Shown piece by piece: positions 1-13,975 of a stretch of 64,000 nucleotides of DNA. The notes under the pieces were generated by a model that saw only the letters and a list, made by a program, of their open reading frames with translations, was not told the origin of the DNA and ran no database searches. Origin of the DNA: CAYNKA01 sp964397655. GTDB taxonomy: Bacteria; Spirochaetota; Spirochaetia; DTKZ01. How positions within the stretch are numbered: position 1 is the first letter of the stretch; each line of letters begins with the position of its first letter. Made by a program: the position numbers and the translations under genes. The DNA is taken from positions 262,384 through 326,383 of the forward strand of contig CAYNKA010000005.1 in assembly GCA_964397655.1 (NCBI GenBank). The letters are read 5' to 3'.

Positions 1-107
1 TCCTCGTGAAGAGTCGACGCATATTCCCGAGGATCAACGTACCACTTGGATTTCCAGGTCTTGTTAACGCCCAGCCGAAGACCGTTCGGATTTACTTTCT
101 GTCCCAC
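1..107 (-). CDS. rpsC: 30S ribosomal protein S3, N-terminal fragment
   Basis: The reverse strand from 107 downwards reads GTG then GQKVNPNGLRLGVNKTWKSK, the conserved N terminus of ribosomal protein S3, a small-subunit protein at the mRNA entry site. The GTG start lies one base after the rplV stop, the tight coupling expected of the S10 operon. Only about 35 codons are inside the window; the rest runs off the left edge. The start choice is firm because the MGQKVNP motif begins exactly there. Confidence 0.93.
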   Translation of the reverse strand, partial: MGQKVNPNGLRLGVNKTWKSKWYVDPREYASTLHE

Positions 108-108
108 C

Positions 109-471
109 TTACGCCCCCGCTTTGGAAATTTCGTCTACTACGACGGTAATATGGCTCATCCGCTTCTGAAGAAGATCAGCCCTTCCTCTTCCCCTGAGCC
201 ACATCCTCTTCATTCGAGGGCCGTCATCGACGAGCAGCTCTTTGATGTAAAGCATATCTTCATCGAGACCTTTGTTGAGATAAAGAGCGTTGGCAGCCGC
301 CGACTTGACGACCTTTCCCAGCAGCTTCGCTCCCTTGTGGGGAAGCGTCTCAAGCAGTGCGACGGCTTCCACGTACGGCTTTCGGCGAATGTTCGCGGCC
401 ACCCTCCTCACTTTGGAGGGCGATATGAGGAGATATTTCCCTTCAGCCCTGTAACCACTTTTCTCTGCCAT
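109..471 (-). CDS. rplV: 50S ribosomal protein L22
   Basis: This 120-residue protein has the L22 fold sequence, including ISPSKVRRVAANIRRKPYVEA near the N terminus and the C-terminal hairpin region with MKRMWLRGRGRADLLQKRMSH, the loop that lines the peptide exit tunnel. It binds 23S rRNA. It sits between rpsS and rpsC as in the standard S10 operon, with an 8-bp gap after rpsS. Length is normal for the family. Confidence 0.97.
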   Translation of the reverse strand: MAEKSGYRAEGKYLLISPSKVRRVAANIRRKPYVEAVALLETLPHKGAKLLGKVVKSAAANALYLNKGLDEDMLYIKELLVDDGPRMKRMWLRGRGRADLLQKRMSHITVVVDEISKAGA

Positions 472-479
472 GGTTATAC

Positions 480-761
480 CTACTTCTTTTCAGCCTTTTT
501 GTCCGAACCCGCGTGACCACGAAAGATCCTGGTCGGAGCGAATTCTCCGAGTTTATGACCTACGAGGTTTTCCGTGATGTACACGGGAACCCAGTTCTTT
601 CCGTTGTATACGGAGATGGTCACGCCGACCATTTCGGGTATGACAGTTGAGCATCGCGAAAAGGTTTTAACCATTTTCCTTTCGCCGGACTTGGCCATTC
701 CGATGATCTTCGTATAAAGGCTTTTCTCGATGAACGGACCTTTCTTTATAGATCTGGACAC
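480..761 (-). CDS. rpsS: 30S ribosomal protein S19
   Basis: This 93-residue protein opens MSRSIKKGPFIEKSLY and contains VPVYITENLVGHKLGEFAPTR, both diagnostic of S19, which binds 16S rRNA in the head of the small subunit with S13. It follows rplB by 9 bp in the S10 operon. Length is typical (about 92 residues). Confidence 0.97.
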   Translation of the reverse strand: MSRSIKKGPFIEKSLYTKIIGMAKSGERKMVKTFSRCSTVIPEMVGVTISVYNGKNWVPVYITENLVGHKLGEFAPTRIFRGHAGSDKKAEKK

Positions 762-770
762 ACAACTCTC

Positions 771-1586
771 CTATTTTCTTCGCTTTACGATGAAAGCACT
801 GGATTGCTTGTTCTTCTTCCGCGTTTTGTAACCCTTCGCGGGAACGCCTGTCGGCGACACGGGATGCCGCCCGCCCTTCGTCCTTCCTCCGAGAGGATGG
901 TCGACCGGGTTCATCGCCTCGCCTCTGACCTTCGGCCTGTTGCCGAGCCATCTGTTCCTGCCGGCCTTTCCCAAAGAAACGTTCATGAGAAGGTCGTTGC
1001 CGACGAAGCCTATCGTTGCATAGCAGGTCTTGTAGACCTGCCTCATTTCACCGGAGGGAAGCTTGAGGGTGACGTAATCCCCCTCTTTTGCCGCAACTAC
1101 CGCGCCGCCGCCTGCGGACCGGACGAGCTGGCCTCCCCGACCCTTCACGAGTTCGATGTTGTGAACCGTGGTCCCGAGGGGAACGTCTTCGAGGGGCATG
1201 GCATTGCCGATGTTCGGCGCAACCCTGGGACCGCTGACGATGACGTCTCCCCTCTTGAGGTCCTTGGGAGCGAGGATATAGCGCTTTTCGCCGTCCTTGT
1301 AAAACACGAGCGCGATGTTTGCGCTTCTGTTCGGATCGTATTCGAAGGCCTTCACAACGCCGGGAATGCCGATCTTGTCTCGAAGAAAATCGACAAGGCG
1401 GAATTTTCGCTTGTGACCGCCTCCCCTTCTCCTAACGCTGATTTTTCCGCCGTGTCCTCGGCCGGAAGATGAGTTGCGTCCTTTCGTGAGGGCCTTTTCC
1501 GCTTTCTTTTTATCCAGCTCGTCATAGGATAACCCCGTCGTGAAACGCATGCTGGGCGTCACGGGGTTGAATTTCTTTATACCCAC
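771..1586 (-). CDS. rplB: 50S ribosomal protein L2
   Basis: This 271-residue protein is L2, a primary 23S rRNA binding protein close to the peptidyl transferase centre. Visible signatures are RNSSSGRGHGGKISVRRRGGG near the N terminus, KGRGGQLVRSAGGGAVVA in the middle, and the C-terminal RGEAMNPVDHPLGGRTKGGR with the conserved histidine region. It lies between rplW and rpsS as in most bacteria. Confidence 0.98.
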   Translation of the reverse strand: MGIKKFNPVTPSMRFTTGLSYDELDKKKAEKALTKGRNSSSGRGHGGKISVRRRGGGHKRKFRLVDFLRDKIGIPGVVKAFEYDPNRSANIALVFYKDGEKRYILAPKDLKRGDVIVSGPRVAPNIGNAMPLEDVPLGTTVHNIELVKGRGGQLVRSAGGGAVVAAKEGDYVTLKLPSGEMRQVYKTCYATIGFVGNDLLMNVSLGKAGRNRWLGNRPKVRGEAMNPVDHPLGGRTKGGRHPVSPTGVPAKGYKTRKKNKQSSAFIVKRRK

Positions 1587-1615
1587 AGGTTCCCCCTATC
1601 CACTCTCGCCTTGTC

Positions 1616-1900
1616 TCAGGCGCCTTCGAAAACCGTGATCTTCTCGCCTTTGGAGACGGTGACCACCGCTTTCTTCCAAGCCGAAGTGTATCCGGCCCTG
1701 GAACGATTCCGCTTCGGTTTTCCCGCTATGTTCACTATGTTGCAGGACACGGGCTGAACGGAAAAAAGCTTCTTCACCGCATCCATCACTTCGAGCTTGT
1801 TGGCGCGCGGGTTGACGCGAAAAACGTACTTTCCCTCTTCCCGCTGATTGTTCGCCTTTTCCGTAAGAACGGGTTCCAGGATAATTTCTTCCGGTTTCAT
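1616..1900 (-). CDS. rplW: 50S ribosomal protein L23
   Basis: This 94-residue protein has the L23 pattern: IILEPVLTEKANNQREEGKY near the start, YVFRVNPRANKLEVMDAVKK, and a basic segment GKPKRNRSRAGY. L23 sits at the peptide exit and is the docking site for trigger factor and SRP. It lies between rplD and rplB in the S10 operon. Confidence 0.96.
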   Translation of the reverse strand: MKPEEIILEPVLTEKANNQREEGKYVFRVNPRANKLEVMDAVKKLFSVQPVSCNIVNIAGKPKRNRSRAGYTSAWKKAVVTVSKGEKITVFEGA

Positions 1901-1921
1901 AATTCCACCTTATTCCCGCGC

Positions 1922-2545
1922 TTATTGGTCGTAGAACTCGTTCAGCTTTTGCGCCGCGGTTTCCAGCACGAGGACCTTCTTGCCGTAGAACAGATCGTGC
2001 GCGCGAAGCCGATTGTAAGAGAGAAAATGAACCAGCGGCAGGTTGGCCCCGGCCCGCTTGATCATGGGATCGTCGTCCTTGAGGATGATGACGGTTCTCT
2101 CGTCGTTCCCGAATTTCTTCAAAATCGCCACCAGGTCCTTCGTCTTCCCGCTCTCGACGGTGAAATCCTCAACGACCTTGAGCCTGTCCTCTTTGGTCTT
2201 CAGGCTGAGGATGGACTTCATGGCGAGTCGCTTCACCTTCTTGGGAAGCGAGAAGCCGTAATCGCGGGGGCGCGGCCCGAAAATGACGCCGCCGCCGGAC
2301 CATACCGGAGACTTCTTGTCGCCGGACCGCGCACGGCCGGTGCCCTTCTGTTTCCAGGGCTTCGTATTGGAGCCGTGGACTTCCGCACGCGTCTTTACGC
2401 ACGCGGTTCCCACCCTCATGTTCGCGAGTTCGTTACAAATGGCGTGATAGATCGACCCTTCGCTGACTTCTCGGTTGAATACGCTGTCCTTCAGCTCAAT
2501 GGTTTTCAGTTCTTCGCCTTTGATCGAAAAGACTTTCTTTTCCAT
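1922..2545 (-). CDS. rplD: 50S ribosomal protein L4
   Basis: This 207-residue protein carries the L4 tunnel-loop sequence GSNTKPWKQKGTGRARSGDK followed by SPVWSGGGVIFGPRPRDYGF. L4 reaches into the exit tunnel and in some bacteria represses its own S10 operon. A GTG codon lies one codon upstream, but the ATG at 2545 has the better spacing from the AGGGG Shine-Dalgarno sequence, so it is preferred. It directly follows rplC. Confidence 0.96.
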   Translation of the reverse strand: MEKKVFSIKGEELKTIELKDSVFNREVSEGSIYHAICNELANMRVGTACVKTRAEVHGSNTKPWKQKGTGRARSGDKKSPVWSGGGVIFGPRPRDYGFSLPKKVKRLAMKSILSLKTKEDRLKVVEDFTVESGKTKDLVAILKKFGNDERTVIILKDDDPMIKRAGANLPLVHFLSYNRLRAHDLFYGKKVLVLETAAQKLNEFYDQ

Positions 2546-2554
2546 CACAGTCCC

Positions 2555-3181
2555 CTACATCTCTTTCTTCTTGGCGTTGGTGACTATCACCATTCCGTTC
2601 GTGGCACCGGGCACCGCTCCCTTGATCAAAAGGACTTTCTTTTCCACGTCAATTTTGACGATTTGAAGGTTTTGGAGGGTGGCCTTGTCGCCGCCCATCC
2701 TTCCCGCCATCTTCAAACCCTTGAAAGAATGCCCGGGGTACGTGTTCTGTCCCGTGGAGCCGCCCGCGCGGTGGAATTTCGAACCGTGAGTATCGCGTCC
2801 CCCGTGGAAGCCGTGCAGCTTCATGACGCCCTGATACCCCTTGCCCTTCGTAGTCCCATGAACGTCGACGTATTTATATCCTTCGAATATGTCAAGTCCG
2901 ATTTCGTCCCCGACGGAACATTCTTTCTCAAAATCCCGGATTTCCGCTAAATACTTCTTCGGCTTCACCGGATCCTTGAACTGTCCTCTCACCGGCTTCG
3001 AGATCCTGCTTTCTTTCACGTCGACGGAACCGAGGACCACCGCGCTGTATCCGTTCCTGTCTTCAGAGCATTGTCCGACCACGGTGTTCTGATCGAAATA
3101 CACCACGGTCACCGGCGTAAGAATGCCCTTTTCGTCGAACACCTGAGTCATTCCGACTTTCTTTCCGATTAGCCCAATCAT
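2555..3181 (-). CDS. rplC: 50S ribosomal protein L3
   Basis: This 208-residue protein starts MIGLIGKKVGMTQVFDEKG, the classic L3 N terminus, and has FHGGRDTHGSKFHRAGGSTG and YPGHSFKGLKMAGRMGG, the extended loop that approaches the peptidyl transferase centre. It follows rpsJ by 9 bp and precedes rplD in the S10 operon. Confidence 0.97.
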   Translation of the reverse strand: MIGLIGKKVGMTQVFDEKGILTPVTVVYFDQNTVVGQCSEDRNGYSAVVLGSVDVKESRISKPVRGQFKDPVKPKKYLAEIRDFEKECSVGDEIGLDIFEGYKYVDVHGTTKGKGYQGVMKLHGFHGGRDTHGSKFHRAGGSTGQNTYPGHSFKGLKMAGRMGGDKATLQNLQIVKIDVEKKVLLIKGAVPGATNGMVIVTNAKKKEM

Positions 3182-3190
3182 TGTAATCCT

Positions 3191-3499
3191 CTACTGCTTG
3201 ATTTCCACGTCTACGCCCGCTGGAAGCTCAAGCTTCATGAGGGCATCCATGACGGCCGAAGTCGGCTCTATGATGTCGATGAGCCGCTTGTGAGTTCTCA
3301 TCTCGAACTGCTCCCTTGACTTCTTGTTGACATGGGGCGAACGCAGCACGGTGTATTTATTGATCCGAGTAGGCAGCGGAATGGGCCCGGAAACCTTCGC
3401 CCCGGACTTCTGTACGGTCTGGACGATCGCTTTCGCGCTCTGATCGATTAATTCTACGTCGAAACCGCGGAGCCTGACCCGAATTCTTTCAGTAGCCAT
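3191..3499 (-). CDS. rpsJ: 30S ribosomal protein S10
   Basis: This 102-residue protein has IRVRLRGFDVELIDQSAKAI, then GPIPLPTRINKYTVLRSPHV and the C-terminal ELPAGVDVEIKQ typical of S10, which also serves as NusE in antitermination. The ATG at 3499 is preferred over an in-frame upstream start at 3523 because it follows a GGAGG ribosome-binding site and gives the usual family length. The upstream alternative would fall in the tuf-rpsJ hairpin. Confidence 0.97.
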   Translation of the reverse strand: MATERIRVRLRGFDVELIDQSAKAIVQTVQKSGAKVSGPIPLPTRINKYTVLRSPHVNKKSREQFEMRTHKRLIDIIEPTSAVMDALMKLELPAGVDVEIKQ

Positions 3500-3508
3500 T
3501 GTTCCTCC

Positions 3509-3547
3509 AAAAACAAGCCTCATCGTCCGCGAGGGACGACGAGGCTT
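3509..3547 (-). terminator. Hairpin terminator/attenuator between tuf and rpsJ
   Basis: On the minus strand a 14-bp stem (AAGCCTCGTCGTCC paired with GGACGATGAGGCTT, one G-U pair) closes a short loop and is followed by GTTTTTGG, immediately before the rpsJ ribosome-binding site. This looks like a partial intrinsic terminator that would let part of tuf transcription run into the S10 operon. Confidence 0.65.
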
Positions 3548-3562
3548 CTGACGAATAAGGTT

Positions 3563-4753
<1,191 letters not shown>

Positions 4754-5058
4754 TTCTGCCTCCTTCCGATATTATCACCGATACAATTCAAGTCTATATG
4801 GACAGTTCGGTCGGCCCCGCGAGGAACCGATCCGTACACCGCTCAAACAAGTGTCGATCATCGCGGGATTACGAAGTCTATGAGGGGGAAAAGGCAATCA
4901 AGTCGATTTCGAGGCGCGAAAGGTCCGCATACGCGGCCAATCGCCTCTTACCATCCCTTCTCCGCAACTTCGTCCCCGGAATAACGCCGGCCTTTCAGGA
5001 GCCGGGTTTCTCAGGAACTCACAACAACAGCCGCCAAGACGGCCGTAGGATGATCAGT
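4754..5058 (-). other. Long untranslated leader upstream of tuf
   Basis: About 300 bp lie between the predicted tuf transcription start (about 5058) and the tuf ATG, and I see no convincing reading frame on either strand. The minus-strand RNA would contain short GC-rich inverted repeats, such as around the CCGGC and GCCGG runs near 4985-5010. No known riboswitch class was recognised. It could hold an autoregulatory ribosomal-protein leader or simply an untranslated region. Confidence 0.4.
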
Positions 5059-5064
5059 CCAGCC

Positions 5065-5093
5065 ACTATAATGAGAATTCACGAAATGGTCAA
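5065..5093 (-). promoter_or_regulatory. Sigma70 promoter for tuf and the S10 operon
   Basis: The minus strand shows TTGACC, a 17-bp spacer and TATAGT. This is a near-consensus housekeeping promoter reading toward tuf. It lies between rpsG and tuf, so tuf-rpsJ onwards has its own promoter independent of the rpsL-rpsG transcript. Confidence 0.75.
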
Positions 5094-5137
5094 TAGCACC
5101 ATTTATGATTCTCGGGTCCGATTCCAGGCTCCGTTTC

Positions 5138-5608
5138 CTACCACCGGTAATGGGCGAAAGCTCTGTTGGCTTCGGCCATACGGTGCGTATCCTCCTTCTT
5201 CTTGAAGGCGGAACCGGTATTGTTGAAGGCATCGAGAAGCTCGGCGCCCAATTTCTGACTCAGGGATTTACCGCTTCTCTCCCTGGCGGCGTTGATGAGC
5301 CAACGCATCGCGAGGGCCTCTCGCCGAGACTCCCTGATCTCAACCGGCACTTGATAGGTAGCTCCGCCGACCCGTCGCGATTTGACCTCCACCACGGGTT
5401 TCACGTTTTCCAACGCTTTGAGAAAAACCTCAAGCTCGCTCTTGTCAGTCTTGCCCTTGAGAAACTCCATCGCGTCGTAAAGGATCGCCGTACTGACGGC
5501 CTTCTTGCCCTGGAGCATCATTCGGGTGATGAACTTCGTAACGACTACGTTGCTGTACCGGGAATCGGGAAGAGTCGTCCTACCGGTAATAATTTTTCTT
5601 CTCGGCAT
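5138..5608 (-). CDS. rpsG: 30S ribosomal protein S7
   Basis: This 156-residue protein is S7, which nucleates the head of the 30S subunit and touches E-site tRNA. Motifs include PDSRYSNVVVTKFITRMMLQGKK, VKSRRVGGATYQVPVEIR and RLINAA-type sequence MRWLINAARERSGKS. It follows rpsL by 19 bp. In many bacteria fusA would follow; here the next gene is tuf after a 384-bp gap. Confidence 0.97.
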   Translation of the reverse strand: MPRRKIITGRTTLPDSRYSNVVVTKFITRMMLQGKKAVSTAILYDAMEFLKGKTDKSELEVFLKALENVKPVVEVKSRRVGGATYQVPVEIRESRREALAMRWLINAARERSGKSLSQKLGAELLDAFNNTGSAFKKKEDTHRMAEANRAFAHYRW

Positions 5609-5627
5609 AGTGATTCAGTCCTTTTCC

Positions 5628-6002
5628 TTAGGCCTTCGGTCTCTTGGCTCCGTATTTGGAGCGGCCTTTTTTTCTATCCTCGACACCGAGCGTATCCTTG
5701 GTTCCGCGGATAATATGGTAGCGCACGCCCGGGAGATCCTTCACGCGACCGCCTCGAATAAGCACCACCGAGTGCTCCTGGAGGTTGTGCCCGATACCGG
5801 GAATGTACGCGGTGACTTCGAAACCGTTCGTAAGGCGGACACGAGCCACCTTTCGAAGCGCGGAATTCGGCTTCTTCGGCGTCATGGTCATCACTCTCGT
5901 GCACACCCCGCGCTTCTGCGGGCAGGACTTGAGCGCCGGAGCCTTCGTTTTGCTGTGAGAACTCTTGCGGCCCGTCCTGATCAACTGATTGATCGTTGGC
6001 AT
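5628..6002 (-). CDS. rpsL: 30S ribosomal protein S12
   Basis: This 124-residue protein opens MPTINQLIRTGRK and contains TPKKPNSALRKVARVRLTNG and the loop with DLPGVRYHIIRG, the regions involved in decoding accuracy and streptomycin sensitivity. The lysines of the KPNSALRK motif are present, so no classic streptomycin-resistance change is seen there. The start at 6002 has a TAGGAG ribosome-binding site and fits the family; an in-frame start four codons upstream is rejected. Confidence 0.98.
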   Translation of the reverse strand: MPTINQLIRTGRKSSHSKTKAPALKSCPQKRGVCTRVMTMTPKKPNSALRKVARVRLTNGFEVTAYIPGIGHNLQEHSVVLIRGGRVKDLPGVRYHIIRGTKDTLGVEDRKKGRSKYGAKRPKA

Positions 6003-6048
6003 ACTATAAAACATCTCCTATCATCTTTAAGGCTGCAGGCGACATAGG

Positions 6049-6077
6049 ACTGTATCCAAAGTCCCCGAAAATGTCAA
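6049..6077 (-). promoter_or_regulatory. Sigma70 promoter for rpsL-rpsG
   Basis: The minus strand reads TTGACA, 17 bp, TACAGT, ending about 46 bp upstream of the rpsL ATG and lying between rpoC and rpsL. It is one of the best promoter matches in the window. Confidence 0.8.
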
Positions 6078-6097
6078 CCCGCGCAATTTTCCGAAAC

Positions 6098-10369
<4,272 letters not shown>

Positions 10370-10385
10370 AACTGTTCACGCCCTC

Positions 10386-13300
10386 CTAGAAATTGCTTCC
10401 CTGGCGGTTGATGAGCTCCTCGTCCCGCTCGGTGAGGGGAATTGCCTTCCCCTTCGTGTCCCGGATCGTTATGTCCAGGGCGAGACCCCGGAGCTCCTGC
10501 ACAAGAACGTTGAAGGATTCCGGAACGCCCGCAGCGGTCGACGGCTCGCCCTTCACTATGCTTTCGTAGATTTTCGCGCGCCCCGTCATGTCGTCCGACT
10601 TGATGGTGAGGAGTTCCTGCAGGGTGTTGGCCGCACCGTAGGCTTCGAGGGCCCAAACTTCCATTTCGCCGAGGCGCTGGCCACCGAACTGGGCCTTGCC
10701 GCCCAAGGGCTGCTGGGTAACGAGCGAGTACGGGCCCGTGGACCTCGCGTGCATCTTGTCGTCGACGAGGTGGTGGAGCTTGAGCATGTACATGTAGCCC
10801 ACCATGACCTTGTTCTTGAAGGCGACTCCCGTCTTTCCGTCATAGAGAACGGTCTTCGAGCTGCCGGGCAGTCCCGCGCTTTCCAGGAGTTCCGATATCT
10901 TTTCGTTGCTCACCGATTCGAATACGGGCGTGGAGTACCACTCGTCGCGGCCGACCGCGGCCCATCCGAGCATGGTCTCGAGGAGCTGGCCTACGTTCAT
11001 GCGGGAAGGGACGCCCAGCGGATTGAGGCAGAGGTCGAGCGGCGTGCCGTCGGCCATGAAAGGCATGTCCTCCTCGGGGAGAACGCGGGCGATGACGCCT
11101 TTGTTCCCGTGGCGTCCGGCCATCTTGTCGCCTTCCTGGAGCTTGCGCTTCGTGGCGATGAGAACCTTCACGACCTCGTCAACGCCGGGCGAAAGGTCGT
11201 CGCCCTCGGACCGTTTCAGCCTCTGGACGTCGATGATGGTGCCCTCGGTGCCGTGGGGCACGCGGAGGGAGGTGTCCCGGACTTCCTTGGCCTTTTCTCC
11301 GAAAATCGAGTTGAGCAGCTTGAACTCGGGCGTGGTCTCGGTTTCGGATTTCGGAGTCACCTTGCCGACGAGGATGGAACCGGACTTGACCTTTGCGCCG
11401 ATCCGGATGATTCCTTCTTCGTCGAGCTGATCGAGGGCCTTCTCGCCGATGTTCGGGATGTCCCTGGTTATCTTCTCCGGCCCGAGTTTCGTCTCGCGGA
11501 CGTCTACGGTGAATTCCTTGATGTGGATCGAGGTGAAGATGTCCTCTTTGACAATCTTCTCGGAGATGAGGATGGCGTCTTCGTAATTGTACCCGTTCCA
11601 GGGGACGAAGCCGACGAGCACGTTCCGTCCGAGGGCGAGCTCGCCCTTGAAGGACGCGGGGCCGTCGGCGATGACGTCGCCCCTCTTGAGCTTCTGACCG
11701 AGCCTGACGATCGGCTTCTGGATGTAGCAGGTATCCTGGTTCGTCCGCTGGTACTTGATGAGGTCGAAGACGTCGCGATCGTGCGCGTTCTCGGCCTTGT
11801 TCGGTTTGATGACCACCTTCGTCGAGGAGACGTATTCCACGACGCCGTCCCGTTTCGCCTTCATGAGGACGCCCGAGTCGTAGGCGCACTTGCCTTCCAT
11901 TCCGGTGCCGACGCGCGGCGGTTCGGGGAACACGAGGGGCACGGCCTGGCGCTGCATGTTCGAGCCCATGAGGGCGCGGTTCGCGTCGTCGTGTTCGAGG
12001 AAGGGTATGAGGGAGGCCGAAACGGAGATGATCTGCTTCGGCGAAACGTCCATGTACTGGATTTCCTTCGGCACGCGGGTCGCGTAGTCGCCGGCCCGTC
12101 GGACCGAAACCTGGTCCTGGAGGAAGTTACCCTTCTCGTCGATCGGGGCGTTTGCCTGCGCTATGTAATATTTTTCCTCGTCCATCGCGGAAAGGTATTC
12201 GATCTCGTTCGTCACCTTGCCGTTCACGACCTTCCGATACGGGGTTTCGAGGAATCCGTAATCGTTCACCGTCGTGTAGTTTGCGAGGGAGACGATGAGG
12301 CCGATGTTCGGGCCTTCGGGCGTCTCTATGGGGCACATGCGGCCGTAATGAGTGTAATGGACATCGCGAACCTCGAAGCCCGCCCGGTCCCGGGAAAGCC
12401 CGCCCGGCCCGAGGGCGTTGAGACGCCGCTTGTGCGTGAGCTCGGAGAGCGGATTGACCTGGTCCATGAACTGGGAGAGCTGGCTCGATCCGAAGAACTC
12501 CTTGACCGCCGCAACGATTGGCTTGATGGAAATGAGGTCCTGGGGCTTGATGGTGTCGGTTTCCTTTAAGGACATCCGCTCCTTCGCGATCCTTTCCATG
12601 CGGGAGAACGCGGTCTTGAGCTGATTGGCGAGGAGTTCGCCCACGGACCTGATCCGCCGGTTTCCCAGGTGGTCGATGTCGTCCACGTTCGCGTCCCCGA
12701 TGTACACGAGGATGAGGTACTTCATCGTGTTGATGATGTCTTCCTTGGTGAGGAGATGCGAATCGGAGGGGTCCTTGTAGTCGAATTTCTTGTTGAGCTT
12801 GTAACGTCCCACCCTGCCGAGGTCGTAGCGCCTCGAGGTGAAGAACATGGAGTTGAAGTCCTTTTCGGCGCTTTCGATGGTGATCGGTTCGCCGGGCATG
12901 AGGATCGCGTACACGGCGGAGAGGGCCTCCTCCTTCGTCGGCTCGTCCTGCCCCAGGTCGTCGCGGGTGTATTTCGTCTCTTCGCGCTCGAAGCACTTCA
13001 GGATGATCTGCGAGTTGAGCGAACCCTCCGCCTCGAAGTCGATGACTTCGATGGTCTTGATTCCGGTATGGAGAAGCTCGTCGATGTCGTGCGGATGCAG
13101 CTTGTCCCCCGCCCTATAAAGCTTCTTCGTGGCCTCGCCGTCCGGGACGACGATCGCCTTCGCAAGGACCTTTCCGACCATGCCTTCCCGCTCGTCACGG
13201 GAATCGACGACCTTCATGGTCACGGTCTTATAGAAGAGAGAAATGATCTTTTCCCTCGAGTCGAACCCGAGGGCCCGGAGGAAGAGAGAGCCGAGTATTC

Positions 13301-13886
13301 TTTTCTTCCGGTCGATCTTGGCGTAGATGAGTTCCTTTTTCTGGTCGATTTCGAATTCGAGCCACGATCCGCGGTACGGAATGATGCGGGAGGAATAAAC
13401 GCCCTTTTCATGGGAAAAAATGACGCCGGGCGACCTGTGGATCTGCGAAACGACGACCCGTTCCGCACCGTTGATGATGAAGGTCCCGCGGTCGGTCATG
13501 AGAGGAATGTCTCCCATGTAGATGTCTTTCTGCCTGATTTCCCCGGTTTCGAGGAAGACCAGGTTTATCCTTGCCTTGACGGGAACGGCGTAGGTGAGGC
13601 CTTTCTGCTTGCATTCCGCTTCCGAAAGCTTCAGGTTGTCCTCTTCGAGGGTGTAATGATCGTATTCGAGCCTCATGTCCCCGTTCTGGCTCTCGATGGG
13701 GAACACGGACTGGAACACTTCTTCCATGCCTTGCGGAAGAAGGGCCTGCCCCTCTCGAAGCCTTTCCCGTTGCAGGAATTTCTCATAAGACGAAAGCTGG
13801 ATGTCGATGAGATTGGGCAGCTCCATCGCATCGGGCCGCTCCTTCCCAACATACATCCGCTTGATCACGGTACCCCTATCGAACAT
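10386..13886 (-). CDS. rpoB: DNA-directed RNA polymerase subunit beta
   Basis: This 1166-residue beta subunit contains the rifampicin-region sequence SQLSQFMDQVNPLSELTHKR followed by RRLNALGPGGLSRDRAGFEV, the downstream GRMCPIETPEGPNIGLI motif, and the C-terminal GGKAQFGGQRLGEMEVWALE. The rifampicin pocket carries an Asn (FMDQVNPL) where E. coli has Asp516, a change seen in naturally rifampicin-tolerant spirochaetes; this is a known family feature, but resistance here is an inference. It forms an operon with rpoC. Confidence 0.99.
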   Translation of the reverse strand: MFDRGTVIKRMYVGKERPDAMELPNLIDIQLSSYEKFLQRERLREGQALLPQGMEEVFQSVFPIESQNGDMRLEYDHYTLEEDNLKLSEAECKQKGLTYAVPVKARINLVFLETGEIRQKDIYMGDIPLMTDRGTFIINGAERVVVSQIHRSPGVIFSHEKGVYSSRIIPYRGSWLEFEIDQKKELIYAKIDRKKRILGSLFLRALGFDSREKIISLFYKTVTMKVVDSRDEREGMVGKVLAKAIVVPDGEATKKLYRAGDKLHPHDIDELLHTGIKTIEVIDFEAEGSLNSQIILKCFEREETKYTRDDLGQDEPTKEEALSAVYAILMPGEPITIESAEKDFNSMFFTSRRYDLGRVGRYKLNKKFDYKDPSDSHLLTKEDIINTMKYLILVYIGDANVDDIDHLGNRRIRSVGELLANQLKTAFSRMERIAKERMSLKETDTIKPQDLISIKPIVAAVKEFFGSSQLSQFMDQVNPLSELTHKRRLNALGPGGLSRDRAGFEVRDVHYTHYGRMCPIETPEGPNIGLIVSLANYTTVNDYGFLETPYRKVVNGKVTNEIEYLSAMDEEKYYIAQANAPIDEKGNFLQDQVSVRRAGDYATRVPKEIQYMDVSPKQIISVSASLIPFLEHDDANRALMGSNMQRQAVPLVFPEPPRVGTGMEGKCAYDSGVLMKAKRDGVVEYVSSTKVVIKPNKAENAHDRDVFDLIKYQRTNQDTCYIQKPIVRLGQKLKRGDVIADGPASFKGELALGRNVLVGFVPWNGYNYEDAILISEKIVKEDIFTSIHIKEFTVDVRETKLGPEKITRDIPNIGEKALDQLDEEGIIRIGAKVKSGSILVGKVTPKSETETTPEFKLLNSIFGEKAKEVRDTSLRVPHGTEGTIIDVQRLKRSEGDDLSPGVDEVVKVLIATKRKLQEGDKMAGRHGNKGVIARVLPEEDMPFMADGTPLDLCLNPLGVPSRMNVGQLLETMLGWAAVGRDEWYSTPVFESVSNEKISELLESAGLPGSSKTVLYDGKTGVAFKNKVMVGYMYMLKLHHLVDDKMHARSTGPYSLVTQQPLGGKAQFGGQRLGEMEVWALEAYGAANTLQELLTIKSDDMTGRAKIYESIVKGEPSTAAGVPESFNVLVQELRGLALDITIRDTKGKAIPLTERDEELINRQGSNF

Positions 13887-13912
13887 GTATTCACGCCTCC
13901 CGAGAATAAGAG

Positions 13913-13939
13913 ACCACCGAAACGAAACGTTCCGGTGGT
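13913..13939 (-). terminator. rplL-rpoB intergenic hairpin
   Basis: The minus strand forms a 10-bp stem, ACCACCGGAA with TTTCGGTGGT, around a 7-nt loop, followed by CTCTTATTCT. This is a weak terminator or processing hairpin in the place where many bacteria have the rplL-rpoB attenuator, which lowers polymerase output relative to L7/L12. Confidence 0.55.
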
Positions 13940-13975
13940 TTCTTGAGTTGACTATCGAAATTGCAAGACGCGATC

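Noticed and set aside
3500..3523. A longer rpsJ reading from an upstream start
   Set aside because: The added eight residues do not match S10 and would be encoded by the tuf-rpsJ hairpin; the ATG at 3499 has a proper ribosome-binding site.
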